Shown here in pieces: positions 35,170 to 44,447 of a stretch of DNA of 64,000 bases. The notes under the pieces are model-generated. The model was not told the DNA's origin, did not search any database, and worked only from the letters and a program-made list of their open reading frames with translations. Origin of the DNA: Constantimarinum furrinae (GTDB taxonomy: Bacteria > Bacteroidota > Bacteroidia > Flavobacteriales > Flavobacteriaceae); contig NZ_CP052909.1 in NCBI RefSeq assembly GCF_014295415.1, positions 868,001-932,000 of the forward strand, in the 5' to 3' direction. The stretch's first letter is position 1, and each line of letters opens with the position of its first letter. The translations under genes and the position numbers were made by a program.

Positions 35170-35907
35170 TTAGAATCCGCGTTCCTTCTGAAGTTGTTCG
35201 TAGGCCTCTTTTACCTTACGGAATTTTTCCTCGGCACCTTTTTGATAGGCTTCATCCATATGTTGAAGTTTATCGGGATGATATTTCTTGGCCATGGTTC
35301 GGTATGCCGCTTTGATCTCGGCTTCAGTTGCACTGCGGTCGATCTCAAGGATCTTATAGGCACTATCGGGATTTTTAAAGAACATTGCCTTGATGCTCTC
35401 GAAATCGCGGTGATTTACGCCCAGATACCCGGCGATCTTATTAATTTCAAGTACTTCGCTTTCGGTCACATGCCCATCGGCATTTGCAATACTAAAGAGA
35501 AAATGTAGTATTTGTAACCGGGATTCGTAGCGGGTACGTTGTCTTAATAGATTACAAATGTTTGTGGCAGATATCTCTCGTTTCTTAATAACTTCATTAA
35601 ACACCTTAAACGTGGCATTGGCACGTTCCTTTCCGTAGGCTTGTACAAAATACAGACGCACATAATCCAATTCACTCTGATTTACAGTGCCGTCTGCCTT
35701 AATGACCAAGGAGGCAAGGGATAAAAGATTCAGTTCAAAATCGGCAGGTGTAACCCGTTCTCCGGGTTGTGAATCAAACATGGAGGTAAATGATTTTCCT
35801 TTCTTTCCACCCAGATTATCCACCAGACTACCCAAAATAAAGCCAATTACCGCTCCTGTAAACCTGTAAAACATAAAACCGACAATGGCACCTAACCAAC
35901 GAATCAT
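35170..35907 (-). CDS. DjlA-like protein (TerB-like plus DnaJ domain)
   Basis: A 245-residue protein. A short Gly-rich membrane-associated N-terminus ([21 protein letters not shown]) is followed by a TerB-like helical domain (about 55-165: [42 protein letters not shown]). A C-terminal J-domain has the HPD motif in [10 protein letters not shown]-domain proteins stimulate DnaK ATPase. The membrane anchor suggests a local chaperone role. It lies upstream of dtxR on the same strand with a 115-bp gap that includes the candidate operator. Confidence 0.93.
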   Translation of the reverse strand: MIRWLGAIVGFMFYRFTGAVIGFILGSLVDNLGGKKGKSFTSMFDSQPGERVTPADFELNLLSLASLVIKADGTVNQSELDYVRLYFVQAYGKERANATFKVFNEVIKKREISATNICNLLRQRTRYESRLQILHFLFSIANADGHVTESEVLEINKIAGYLGVNHRDFESIKAMFFKNPDSAYKILEIDRSATEAEIKAAYRTMAKKYHPDKLQHMDEAYQKGAEEKFRKVKEAYEQLQKERGF

Positions 35908-35982
35908 AACAATTTAAAATTTGTGCGCAAAGATAAGTATTCCTTTAGAGGTCGTTGTTACAGGTTTTGGTCTAAAATTGGT

Positions 35983-35990
35983 TACCTTTG
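35983..35990 (+). promoter_or_regulatory. -7 promoter element (TACCTTTG) of the bacilliredoxin gene
   Basis: This is a perfect TAnnTTTG match 33 nt before ATG 36024. It rules out the longer reading frame start at 35988, which lies inside it. Confidence 0.6.
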
Positions 35991-36023
35991 TACAAAATTG
36001 TTTTATACTTAAAATTTCAAGTT

Positions 36024-36434
36024 ATGTACCCAGCAGAATTAGTTAAACCCATGCGCGAAGACCTTACCAATATTGGTTTTTCCGAATTATATACCGAAGC
36101 CGATGTGACCAATGCCCTCAATAAAAAAGGGACTACACTAGTGGTCGTAAACTCGGTTTGTGGTTGTGCTGCAGCCAATGCCAGACCTGGAGCTCGTATG
36201 TCACTTCAAAATGCAAAGACACCCGATCATTTGGTGACCGTTTTTGCGGGAGTGGACAAAGAAGCCGTTGACGCCGCAAGAGCACAAATGATGCCTTTCC
36301 CTCCAAGTTCACCATCTATGGCATTATTCAAGGATGGAGAATTGGTTCATATGTTAGAACGTCATCATATAGAAGGGCGCTCTGCCGATATAATTGCAGA
36401 AAATCTTAAGGGAGCGTACGACGAATATTGCTAA
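36024..36434 (+). CDS. BrxA/BrxB-family bacilliredoxin
   Basis: A 136-residue thioredoxin-like protein of the YphP/YqiW family with the CGC active site in VNSVCGCAAANARPGAR and the cis-Pro segment MPFPPSSPSMALF. In Firmicutes these remove bacillithiol from proteins. Bacteroidota also make bacillithiol, so the same role is likely. The start is set at 36024 (MYPAELVKPMRED, the conserved N-terminus) because the upstream open codons overlap the promoter. A strong terminator follows. Confidence 0.93.
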   Translation: MYPAELVKPMREDLTNIGFSELYTEADVTNALNKKGTTLVVVNSVCGCAAANARPGARMSLQNAKTPDHLVTVFAGVDKEAVDAARAQMMPFPPSSPSMALFKDGELVHMLERHHIEGRSADIIAENLKGAYDEYC

Positions 36435-36452
36435 ATCCTTCTATTATAAAAT

Positions 36453-36485
36453 AAAACCGCCGCTGTTTTGCAGGCGGTTTTTTAT
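36453..36485 (+). terminator. Rho-independent terminator after the bacilliredoxin gene
   Basis: AAAACCGCC pairs with GGCGGTTTT across an 11-nt loop, followed by further T. The T-tail overlaps a TATTTTTG -7 element (36483-36490) that probably serves plsC 7 nt later. Confidence 0.88.
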
Positions 36486-36497
36486 TTTTGAGACGAA

Positions 36498-37244
36498 ATG
36501 AAAAAGCTGCTACACATCTTAAGCTATCCCGTTACTGCAATTTTCTATCTGTTCTTCGGATTGAATTTAGTAGTGTTCGACCTGATACAACGTGTTTGTT
36601 TGAAACTGTTCGGTTATCAGGCACACAAGGTAAGTGTGGATTATTTTAATGCCCTCATCGTTAGATTGCTTCATATTTTGGGTACGCGGATTCATTTTTC
36701 AGACCGCAGCAGTATTCCGAATAATGTACCCATCATCATTGTAGCCAATCATCAAAGTTTGTGGGATATTCCGCCCCTCATCTGGTTTCTGCGTCGCTAT
36801 CACCCAAAATTTATTTCCAAGATAGAGTTGGGGAAGGGTTTGCCTTCTATTTCCTATAACCTGAAATATGGTGGTTCGGTGTTAATTGATCGGAAAAACC
36901 CCAAACAATCGATGGAGCAGATTACCCGGATCGGTAAATATGTGGCTCAATACCACCGAAGTGTTGTGATCTTCCCGGAAGGTACCCGAAGTCGAACGGG
37001 CGAGCCAAAACCTTTCAAACGAAAGGGATTACAGATCTTATTTGAAAATGCTCCGGAAGCCTATGTACTTCCCGTTAGTATAAGTAATTCGTGGAAGCTT
37101 CAGAAATACGGGATGTTTCCAATGCCCCTAGGTGTAGTATTGAAATTTAAAGTACATCCGGCCATAAAAGTTTCAGAATATGAACCACTGGCACTCATCA
37201 ATGAGGTTGAGCGCATTGTTCTGGGTTCGATTGAGTCAGTTTAA
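36498..37244 (+). CDS. 1-acyl-sn-glycerol-3-phosphate acyltransferase (PlsC family)
   Basis: A 248-residue inner-membrane acyltransferase that makes phosphatidic acid. The catalytic HX4D motif is NHQSLWD near 92-98, and the glycerol-phosphate-binding motif FPEGTRSR is near 160. A membrane helix (about 10-30) precedes the catalytic domain. It is convergent with the 1010-aa protein gene, with a 9-nt overlap. A TATTTTTG promoter element lies 7 nt before the ATG. Confidence 0.94.
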   Translation: MKKLLHILSYPVTAIFYLFFGLNLVVFDLIQRVCLKLFGYQAHKVSVDYFNALIVRLLHILGTRIHFSDRSSIPNNVPIIIVANHQSLWDIPPLIWFLRRYHPKFISKIELGKGLPSISYNLKYGGSVLIDRKNPKQSMEQITRIGKYVAQYHRSVVIFPEGTRSRTGEPKPFKRKGLQILFENAPEAYVLPVSISNSWKLQKYGMFPMPLGVVLKFKVHPAIKVSEYEPLALINEVERIVLGSIESV

Positions 37245-40200
37245 AAGCGTATCCAAAGTGACTTTTGTATTGTGTTCGCTTAACTTAAGGATCATTTCTT
37301 CCTGTGTTTCTTCCGGCAATCCGTAGTTTCTGAATAAGGTATACTTTATGTATGTTGGATTCACAACGGTTTCATCGCCCAAATTCTGAATGTTGATAAG
37401 CCATTTTCCCACTTCGGCATCATCGATAATAAATTCTTTAAGGCTGTACCCATATTTCAATTCCTTGCTGATCTCCTCGCGACTATTAAACACCGTATGG
37501 TCCATCGTAAAAAATTTGTTGTTGGAATCTACGAACTGGATCTCAAATTCGCTCATAGAATCGGTCCAGTCAAAGACTATACGAATATCCTGTTTAAAGC
37601 CAAGTTCAAGAAGTTCCTTCGGAATAGATTTAAGATCTATTTGTGAACGGTGGTTTGTAATCAAATGCTGAAATTCATTGATCACAACATCGCCAATCTC
37701 TGTAAAATCAACATTAGGAATACTATTGGAATACATTTGTAGGTATAGCGAAACCGCTTCATCGAATTCTTTATTCTTATAATGGATAAGTGCCATATCC
37801 CTGTATGCCTCGGCGCTTCTTGGAATTAGATCTATTATGTGAGCATAAACCGCTTTAGCTTCCTTCAGTCTTCCCAACGATTCCAGCTTAAGAGCGAGGA
37901 TCTTCAGCGCTTTCGGATTTTTTGAGGCCAATACAGCGAGATTGGACAATACTGCATAGGAAAACTCTTTGTCCCATTTCAGAAAGTAATCAGATACATC
38001 CACATAAAAACTCACAGAACTTTCGACTTCTTCCAGATAATTGAAATAAATGGCTTTGGCTTCATTAAAAGTGCCGGCACTTGTAAGTTTCTCGAGATAA
38101 TCGGGAATAGTCCCACTCCCGGCCAGTTCTGTGATCATCGGGATACTTTCCATATAATCATTTCCTGAAACCAACAGTGTATCGATGGAATCAACCGAGC
38201 TGTCCTTGGCTTTTGAATAGGTTTTTGTCTCTATCACTATAGCCCCATAAGCTGCGGCAGAACCATACCTGATCGTTCCGGCCGCCGATTGAAGAAATAG
38301 AATGCTCTCTATTTGCTGAGGATCAATAGGTGGAACTGTTACAAATGGCATGTTTTGATCATAAACGATCCCGTCAATCACCACTGCAGCATACGTTTCC
38401 AATTGGAAGCTCGCATGTTTAAATTTTCTGAACCTATACTTAAACTCACCGGGGACACCCTGGGCAACTGCATCTATTCCAACCCCCCAGTTCAAGAGTT
38501 GCGCCAGATCTGTATGTGTATCCTTAATGTCCTCGCTGGTAATTTTTTTATGAACCGAGATTCCTATCTCTTCTCTGCTTTTCATCCCAAAGGGTGTCGA
38601 TATATTCTTTTCAGGGTTCCTTTTCCCCGTCACTATCACTTCCTCTATCAATTCGCCATTGGGCGTTAATGGGATATGTAATTTTTTTAATTCAGATACA
38701 AGTGTATCCTTTCGTAGCATTCCCAATGCCTCGATTCGTAATACATCTCCCGGTTTAGCATTTATTCGGTATTCACCATTATTGTTAGACCTTACCTCGT
38801 ACAAACTGTTCTTTACCGAAATCACTGCGCCTTCTATCAATCCCGATTCATTGTAGACGGTCCCATAAACAAAATTACGTTCGTCGATTTCTTCGGAAGC
38901 TTCATAATCGTTTTGATCTTTAGCGGAGACGCGTAGCGCTTCAACGGCTTGCTTGGGGTTGTATTTTGTGAGGTTTAAATAATAGCCCCCCGAATACAAT
39001 CCCAGATCCTGCAGTTCCTGATGCGGAGCATCCTTGTAGGAATTCACCACAAAGACCGGAATATCAATCTGTGATCGAAGCGGCTCAAAGAGTGTTTTTC
39101 CGTTGGTAAACAACAGGGCAGTCTCAGCCTTGGATTCATTGGTTTTCAACACTTTTGAAAAATCTGAAGAACCATTATATCGAGTGTCTTCAAGAAAACT
39201 GATCAATTCCTTACATTTTCCTTTCTTACATTTAAACGTTTGAGATTCATAAAACCCGGTACTGAATTTTACCGCTTCCACCTCAACGGTTTTTAATTCT
39301 TTGATATAATTATAAAGAACCTCCAACTCTTCATCTCTGTTCCTGCTCTCCATGCCCAGAGCACTGTCCCAATACAACAGAATTTTTTCGGGTTTTGGCC
39401 TTGTTTCAACTACACCTTCCTTTTCATTAGTGGGATGCGAGGTGAGTAAGTTGAAACTCAGACTAATATCCCTGTACACTTCCCAGCGATCCTGACTGTA
39501 TTCCCGGGTAAAGGATAGTCCTTTATACGGACTAGCAGAAATAGCAAAATACAAGGTGTCCCCATAGATCTCGACCAACTCAATGCTAACGACGATATCG
39601 TCATCTACATAGATATTGTAATCTTCCAACGGAATGGTTTCCTTACCGCTTTTTTTAGAGATGATATGATAGATATTCTCATTCAGAAGATTCTTTCCGG
39701 GGTTTCCGCGATCGTAGTGATATACATTTACGCGAACAAGTATACTATCGGACAGGTTTTCGATAATATTGAAACTCAAATTATGTAGTTTCGTGCGCTT
39801 CCTTTTCACGCGAATCACTGACGAAATTTCGCCTCCTAAGGCAAAACTATTTCGCCAGTACCCATAATCGGCACTTGTATAGGCTGTGCTCCCGATGATC
39901 TTTTTTTCCCGTGCGGTACCGTTTAATACAACCGTTTGTAGTCCGTATGCCTTAGGTTGCAACTTTAAAATAACCTTATATGAAATCAATTCTTTAAGCT
40001 CGGCTTTGTTAAGAAGTCTGGTTTCATAACCTATGGAAGAAATTTGCAATACGTCGTCTTTGGAAATTGCAGAAGATTTGTAGGTGAGTTTAAAATTTCC
40101 TTCCGCGTTACTTACCGTGCCAATTCCTTTTTCAGCAAATCCAATATTAACAAATTCGATGGGTTCACCGGTCTTTGCATCCTGAATACGCGCCGCTATA

Positions 40201-40268
40201 GTGGTCACGTCCTGTGCAAGACAAGGCAACGAAATACACAATAGACTAAAAAGTAGGAATGAACGCAT
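37236..40268 (-). CDS. Mosaic exported protein: carboxypeptidase-regulatory domains, degenerate VWA-like region, TonB plug without barrel, TPR region
   Basis: A 1010-residue protein with a signal peptide (ends CLAQ). Order of parts: CarboxypepD_reg-like domain (about 24-105); a region resembling a degenerate von Willebrand A fold (about 295-415) that lacks the metal-site DxSxS; a second CarboxypepD_reg-like domain (about 463-535); a TonB-receptor plug-like domain (about 545-690, with VVIDGIVYDQ and SAAAYGAIVIET); helical TPR-like repeats (about 720-865); and a C-terminal beta domain (about 885-1000). No 22-strand barrel follows the plug, so it is not a normal TonB-dependent receptor. The function is unknown. 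Confidence 0.8.
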   Translation of the reverse strand: MRSFLLFSLLCISLPCLAQDVTTIAARIQDAKTGEPIEFVNIGFAEKGIGTVSNAEGNFKLTYKSSAISKDDVLQISSIGYETRLLNKAELKELISYKVILKLQPKAYGLQTVVLNGTAREKKIIGSTAYTSADYGYWRNSFALGGEISSVIRVKRKRTKLHNLSFNIIENLSDSILVRVNVYHYDRGNPGKNLLNENIYHIISKKSGKETIPLEDYNIYVDDDIVVSIELVEIYGDTLYFAISASPYKGLSFTREYSQDRWEVYRDISLSFNLLTSHPTNEKEGVVETRPKPEKILLYWDSALGMESRNRDEELEVLYNYIKELKTVEVEAVKFSTGFYESQTFKCKKGKCKELISFLEDTRYNGSSDFSKVLKTNESKAETALLFTNGKTLFEPLRSQIDIPVFVVNSYKDAPHQELQDLGLYSGGYYLNLTKYNPKQAVEALRVSAKDQNDYEASEEIDERNFVYGTVYNESGLIEGAVISVKNSLYEVRSNNNGEYRINAKPGDVLRIEALGMLRKDTLVSELKKLHIPLTPNGELIEEVIVTGKRNPEKNISTPFGMKSREEIGISVHKKITSEDIKDTHTDLAQLLNWGVGIDAVAQGVPGEFKYRFRKFKHASFQLETYAAVVIDGIVYDQNMPFVTVPPIDPQQIESILFLQSAAGTIRYGSAAAYGAIVIETKTYSKAKDSSVDSIDTLLVSGNDYMESIPMITELAGSGTIPDYLEKLTSAGTFNEAKAIYFNYLEEVESSVSFYVDVSDYFLKWDKEFSYAVLSNLAVLASKNPKALKILALKLESLGRLKEAKAVYAHIIDLIPRSAEAYRDMALIHYKNKEFDEAVSLYLQMYSNSIPNVDFTEIGDVVINEFQHLITNHRSQIDLKSIPKELLELGFKQDIRIVFDWTDSMSEFEIQFVDSNNKFFTMDHTVFNSREEISKELKYGYSLKEFIIDDAEVGKWLINIQNLGDETVVNPTYIKYTLFRNYGLPEETQEEMILKLSEHNTKVTLDTLLN

Positions 40269-40367
40269 ATTGATGATGGTATAATGGTTCCAATCAAGCT
40301 ACGAAATAAATGAATAGATCGTCATTAATTTTTCCGATCATTTATAAATTTCGACCTATTACACGAT

Positions 40368-41438
40368 TTAAAAAAGCCTCATTTGCGGGTCTTTTATGGC
40401 CAAATAATGCGATCGGTCTAAACTTTCCTTATTTCGGGTTTTGAGGTATTTGTTCTTTGCTATGGTCATCGTATTCTTAACCTGCATCGCAATGGCTCCG
40501 TCCCCTTTAATCCTTCTTCCCCAATGACTGTCATTTAGATTTCCTCCATGGCATTCGGCGATCTGATTAAGAATTCTTTCGGCACGATCGGGAATGGTTT
40601 TCTTTGCCCAATCGGCAAAAATTTCACCTATTTGTCCGTTTAAACGGACTATGGTATAAGACACATCTCGGGCGCCCAGTTCGACTACTTTTTTAACCAG
40701 AGGCAGTATTTCATGGCTGTTTAGTGATGGGATAATGGGAGCCATCATCACCCGCACAGGAATGTTATGTTCTGAAAGCATCTCCACCGTTTTTAGCCGT
40801 TGCTTTATACTGGCCGTTCGGGGTTCCAGGAGTCGGCGTGTATCTTCGGAAAGAGAAGTGATCGAAAGATAGACTGAAATAATATTCAGCTTTGCCATCT
40901 CTTGTAGAATATCTAGATCCCGAAGGATCAATGCATTCTTAGTGATGATCCCGGTTGGGTGTTTCCATTTCAGCATTACTTCAAGACATTTTCTGGTAAT
41001 TCCCAGTTTGCGCTCAATTGGCTGATAACAATCGGTATTTCCTGAGAATACTATGGTATTGGGTTGCCAGGAACGTTTTTTAAGCTGTTCTTCCAGTAGG
41101 AATGGCGCATTTTGTTTTACGAGTATGTTCCGTTCAAAATCCAATCCCGCACCATACCCCCAATATTCATGACTGTTTCGCGCATAGCAGTACACGCAAC
41201 CATGCTCACATCCCTGATATGGATTGGCCGAATATTGCATCCCTACATCTGGACTGGTCACCTTATTTACAAAGGTCTTTGGATAAACATCGATATATTT
41301 CGATTTATTTTGGTCGGCTTCTTCCCCTTCAGCTATACAAAAATTCAGGAAATCGTCGCGTATTTCGTGATTTAATTTGAAAAATCGGTTGTGCACCTTT
41401 TTTTGGGCTCCACGCCCCTTCAAAAAATCTTCAGGCAT
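40368..41438 (-). CDS. PA0069/Rv2578c-family radical SAM protein
   Basis: 356 residues from ATG 41438. The [4Fe-4S]/SAM-binding CxxxCxxC is C77, C81 and C84 in GCEHGCVYCYARN. It is followed by IVFSGNTDCYQPIE and a TIM-barrel-like core with MMAPIIPSLN. Relatives resemble spore photoproduct lyase-like enzymes, but no reaction is established for this family. The TTG at 41465 is rejected as a start because it lies inside a perfect -7 element (TAACTTTG, minus strand). It follows the enoyl-CoA hydratase gene on the same strand. Confidence 0.88.
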   Translation of the reverse strand: MPEDFLKGRGAQKKVHNRFFKLNHEIRDDFLNFCIAEGEEADQNKSKYIDVYPKTFVNKVTSPDVGMQYSANPYQGCEHGCVYCYARNSHEYWGYGAGLDFERNILVKQNAPFLLEEQLKKRSWQPNTIVFSGNTDCYQPIERKLGITRKCLEVMLKWKHPTGIITKNALILRDLDILQEMAKLNIISVYLSITSLSEDTRRLLEPRTASIKQRLKTVEMLSEHNIPVRVMMAPIIPSLNSHEILPLVKKVVELGARDVSYTIVRLNGQIGEIFADWAKKTIPDRAERILNQIAECHGGNLNDSHWGRRIKGDGAIAMQVKNTMTIAKNKYLKTRNKESLDRSHYLAIKDPQMRLF

Positions 41439-41462
41439 AAAAAAACTTTGAATTGTAAAATC

Positions 41463-41470
41463 CAAAGTTA
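41463..41470 (-). promoter_or_regulatory. -7 promoter element (TAACTTTG) of the radical SAM gene
   Basis: This is a perfect TAnnTTTG match on the minus strand, 24 nt before ATG 41438. It fixes the translation start. Confidence 0.5.
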
Positions 41471-41480
41471 TTCTAAATTT

Positions 41481-41517
41481 GGAATATTTCCTATTTCAAT
41501 TGGAATATTTCCTATTT
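41481..41517. repeat. Two 16-bp direct repeats at 21-bp spacing (GGAATATTTCCTATTT)
   Basis: Identical copies occupy 41481-41496 and 41502-41517. Each contains the inverted pair GGAA-tat-TTCC. The 21-bp period puts both on the same DNA face, upstream of the radical SAM promoter. The second copy reaches into the stop codon of the enoyl-CoA hydratase gene. A shorter match, GGAATATTT, occurs at 43852. Confidence 0.6.
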
Positions 41518-42298
41518 ACTTGCCCGGAAATTTTGCTTTGCGCTTTTCAAGGAACGCCTGAGTTCCTTCCTGGAAGTCGGCTGTACCAAAACACTTCCCG
41601 AATTGAGTGATCTCCTCGTCAAAGCCATTTTCACCGTCTTCATAACCGGCATTGATGGCAGTAATCGCAGCAGATATAGCCACAGAAGAATTACGGCTGA
41701 TCTTTTCGGCAATCTTGTTGGTAAATTCCATAAGCGCTTCGGGGCTGGTCACATGATTTACGAGTCCGTATTGCAGCGCCTGAGCGGCATCGATCATTCC
41801 TGCGGTCATGATCATCTCCATAGCGCGTCCTTTTCCTACCAGTTGAGGAAGGCGTTGTGTCCCTCCATAACCGGGAATTACCCCTAAAGAAACCTCAGGT
41901 AGCCCCATTTTTGCATTGTCGCTGGCCGTTCTAAAGTGTGCTGCCATGGCTAATTCCAGTCCACCACCCAAAGCAAAACCATTAATGGCGGCGATAACCG
42001 GCGTTGACAAGTGAGCCACATAATCGAATAATACCGCCTGCCCCTGTGCAGCAAGATCCTGACCCTGAGCTACGGAAAAATCTGCAAATTCGCTGATATC
42101 GGCCCCGGCTACAAAGGCCTTCTCTCCGGCACCGGTAATAATGATCACTTTTACCGATCTATTGGAGTCGGCTGTTTTAAACGCATCGTGAAGTTCATTG
42201 ATCGTCGCTTTGTTAAGCGCATTGAGTTTTGATGGTCTGTTAATGGTGATCGTAGCGATATGTTCGTTTTGCGCTACGAGAATGTTGTTGTATTTCAT
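41516..42298 (-). CDS. Enoyl-CoA hydratase/isomerase family protein
   Basis: A 260-residue crotonase-fold enzyme that hydrates trans-2-enoyl-CoA in fatty-acid or butyrate-type metabolism. The oxyanion-hole segments are AFVAGADISEF and AINGFALGGGLELAMAAHFR. The catalytic Glu pair sits in GGGLELA and LPEVSLGVIPGYGGTQRL. The C-terminal FLEKRKAKFPGK is typical of short-chain (crotonase) enzymes. It follows the NtrY-like kinase gene on the same strand with a 50-bp gap and is probably transcribed separately. Confidence 0.93.
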   Translation of the reverse strand: MKYNNILVAQNEHIATITINRPSKLNALNKATINELHDAFKTADSNRSVKVIIITGAGEKAFVAGADISEFADFSVAQGQDLAAQGQAVLFDYVAHLSTPVIAAINGFALGGGLELAMAAHFRTASDNAKMGLPEVSLGVIPGYGGTQRLPQLVGKGRAMEMIMTAGMIDAAQALQYGLVNHVTSPEALMEFTNKIAEKISRNSSVAISAAITAINAGYEDGENGFDEEITQFGKCFGTADFQEGTQAFLEKRKAKFPGK

Positions 42299-42348
42299 GT
42301 TATTTTAGGTTTGTGGGGGAAATTACATCCCTAAAATTACAAAAATAC

Positions 42349-43809
42349 TTAGGATTGCTTCGGAAATGTAACCTTAAAAATTGTTCCTTTCTCTACCGAA
42401 GATTCAAAACTAATTTTACCCTTATAGGTTTCAACAATTTTCTTAACCATCGCAAGACCGAGCCCCATACCGGAAGATTTTGTTGTAAACTTCGGTTCAA
42501 AAACCCGTTGCATGTTTTCTTCAGCTACCCCAATACCATTATCCATTACTGCAATAACCGCTACGCCCGGTTCAGCAAACACCTTTACTTCAATTCGGGG
42601 TTCTTCAGGTTGTTTTTGCTCCACGGCCTGAATACTGTTTTTAACAAGATTAGTGATCACGCGTATTAACTGCGTACGGTCAAATCTGGCGATGATCTCT
42701 TCTTCTTCAGAAAAGAAATAGATATAGTCTTCATTAAAAATATCAAGAGCTAGTTTTGTGATCTTTACCACATTGAGGGTTTCATCCTGCTGCGCCGGCA
42801 TTTGTGCATAGGTGGAAAATGCCGAGGCGATCGAGCTCATGGTGTCTATTTGTTGAATTAGCGTATTGCTATACTCGTCAATTTTCTTCTGAGCATCGGG
42901 GTCTTCCGGGTCGAATTTACGTTGAAAACTCTGTACCGTGAGGCGCATAGGGGTCAACGGATTCTTAATTTCATGTGCTACCTGCTTCGCCATTTCACGC
43001 CAGGCGGCTTCCCGCTCACTGGCAGCCAATTGAGCCGCGCTGCTTTCTAATTCATCGATCATTCCGTTATAGGCCTTCACAAGATTTGTGATTTCCTCAG
43101 TGGTATTTTTGGCGATATCGATTCTTTTATTTCGCTTATTAAGACGCGTATCGATAATCTTCTCGCTTATCTCGTTGAGGGATCGTGTTATATACGTAGA
43201 GAGAAAATAGGCTAAAGTAATCGCGATAAGGATCATAAAGATATAAGCCATTCCAAGCCTCGTAAGATTTTCTTTAAGCTCTTTTTTTATAAATCCATCG
43301 TCCTCAATATACGGCAGGTTAAGTATGGCAAGAGGCTTAAAATAGCTGTCTGTGAGATAGGTATAAGAGGATTGATATTCCTGTCCGTCTTCTTCAAACT
43401 CCTCTACATAACTTTTAGAGGATGTATTCTGAAGGGCATCCATTACATATTTTGGGATCTTGCTATGCGCGGTATCTTTAAAAAATGAGGCCTTAGAAGA
43501 CTTTAGCAAATTCCCGTCGAGATCGTATAAGTAGATCTCCAAATTGTGAATATCCTTTAATTCGTATATCTTATCTTTAAAAATAAGTGGCAACTGGTCG
43601 GTTTGAACCGGATAGGTGGTATTCCTAAGGACATAGTTTATATTTTCACGTATGTTTATTTCCTTACGCTGAAGACGTTCCCTGTGGTAGTCCTGCGCTT
43701 CTTCTCTGTATTGATAAATCGTTACTATAGCAATTAGAATGGACGCCCCGACGACCAGCAGCAGCATAGAGAGAAATATTCGAAAGCGCAATGATCTGGA
43801 GAGCCTCAT
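42349..43809 (-). CDS. NtrY-like membrane sensor histidine kinase
   Basis: A 486-residue kinase. Membrane helices at about 8-30 and 180-202 flank an extracytoplasmic sensor of about 150 residues with no recognisable ligand motif. HAMP (about 203-255) is followed by the phospho-accepting H279 in KQVAHEIKNPLTPMRL. The HATPase domain has ITNLVKNSIQAVEQ, VMDNGIGV, FEPKFTTKSSGMGLGLAMVKKI. The KNPLTPMRLTVQSF wording is typical of NtrY kinases. No partner regulator is adjacent. It lies downstream of the HemJ-like gene with a 73-bp gap. Confidence 0.93.
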   Translation of the reverse strand: MRLSRSLRFRIFLSMLLLVVGASILIAIVTIYQYREEAQDYHRERLQRKEINIRENINYVLRNTTYPVQTDQLPLIFKDKIYELKDIHNLEIYLYDLDGNLLKSSKASFFKDTAHSKIPKYVMDALQNTSSKSYVEEFEEDGQEYQSSYTYLTDSYFKPLAILNLPYIEDDGFIKKELKENLTRLGMAYIFMILIAITLAYFLSTYITRSLNEISEKIIDTRLNKRNKRIDIAKNTTEEITNLVKAYNGMIDELESSAAQLAASEREAAWREMAKQVAHEIKNPLTPMRLTVQSFQRKFDPEDPDAQKKIDEYSNTLIQQIDTMSSIASAFSTYAQMPAQQDETLNVVKITKLALDIFNEDYIYFFSEEEEIIARFDRTQLIRVITNLVKNSIQAVEQKQPEEPRIEVKVFAEPGVAVIAVMDNGIGVAEENMQRVFEPKFTTKSSGMGLGLAMVKKIVETYKGKISFESSVEKGTIFKVTFPKQS

Positions 43810-43882
43810 GACCTAATTTTTTGAAAATCCGAGCAATAATTGCACCATTCTGGAATATTTAATTGGGAATTGCCCATACTTC

Positions 43883-44425
43883 TTATTCGTCATTTTTTTG
43901 ACGTATTCGTTTGTACATTCGATAGCCTAACATGATTAACACCGAAAAAACGATGATACCCATAGTTCCGTAGATCCAGTTTACGGCATTTTTCAGAATT
44001 ACCAGAAATACAACAGCAAACAGAATAATGGTAGCCCCTTCATTAAAAAGGCGCATAAAATTTGACGAATGCTTTACTATATCCTTTTGAAGCTGTTTAA
44101 AAATAGTATGGCATTTAAAATGATAAATGATCAACAGGAATACAAAAACCAGTTTTACCTGCATCCATGCATCAGTAAGGTAAAAGGGTCGTAAGGCAAC
44201 TACCCAGATCCCAAAACCCAAAGCCAGAATCATGGACGGCCAGGTAATGATCGTCCACAATCGTTTTGCCATGATCTTAAATTGTTTTCCAAGGATTTCC
44301 TTTTCCGGAGGTGGTTTATGGAACGCTTCGATCTGGTAAACAAATAATCTCACAATGTAGAAAAGTCCGGCGAACCAGGTAATCACAAAAATGAGATGCA
44401 AGGATTTTATATAGTCGTATTCCAT
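43883..44425 (-). CDS. HemJ-like/CopD-family membrane protein, candidate protoporphyrinogen IX oxidase
   Basis: A 180-residue protein with four or five membrane helices. The N-terminal block YIKSLHLIFVITWFAGLFYIVRLFVY matches HemJ, with the conserved His10 and an Arg in RLFVY. The second block RLWTIITWPSMILALGFGIWV and KLVFVFLLIIYHF fit too. HemJ oxidises protoporphyrinogen IX to protoporphyrin IX. No hemG or hemY is visible in the nearby heme cluster, so this gene would fill the step between HemF and HemH. Generic CopD annotation is the alternative. It starts 22 bp after the Asp-box protein gene. Confidence 0.8.
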   Translation of the reverse strand: MEYDYIKSLHLIFVITWFAGLFYIVRLFVYQIEAFHKPPPEKEILGKQFKIMAKRLWTIITWPSMILALGFGIWVVALRPFYLTDAWMQVKLVFVFLLIIYHFKCHTIFKQLQKDIVKHSSNFMRLFNEGATIILFAVVFLVILKNAVNWIYGTMGIIVFSVLIMLGYRMYKRIRQKNDE

Positions 44426-44447
44426 GTTGTTTCAAATGGAGTAACAA

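Noticed and set aside
35988-36023. Longer start for the bacilliredoxin gene
   Set aside because: The start would lie inside the TACCTTTG -7 box, and the conserved N-terminus begins at 36024.
41439-41465. TTG start for the radical SAM gene at 41465
   Set aside because: It falls inside the TAACTTTG -7 element on the minus strand. ATG 41438 fits better.
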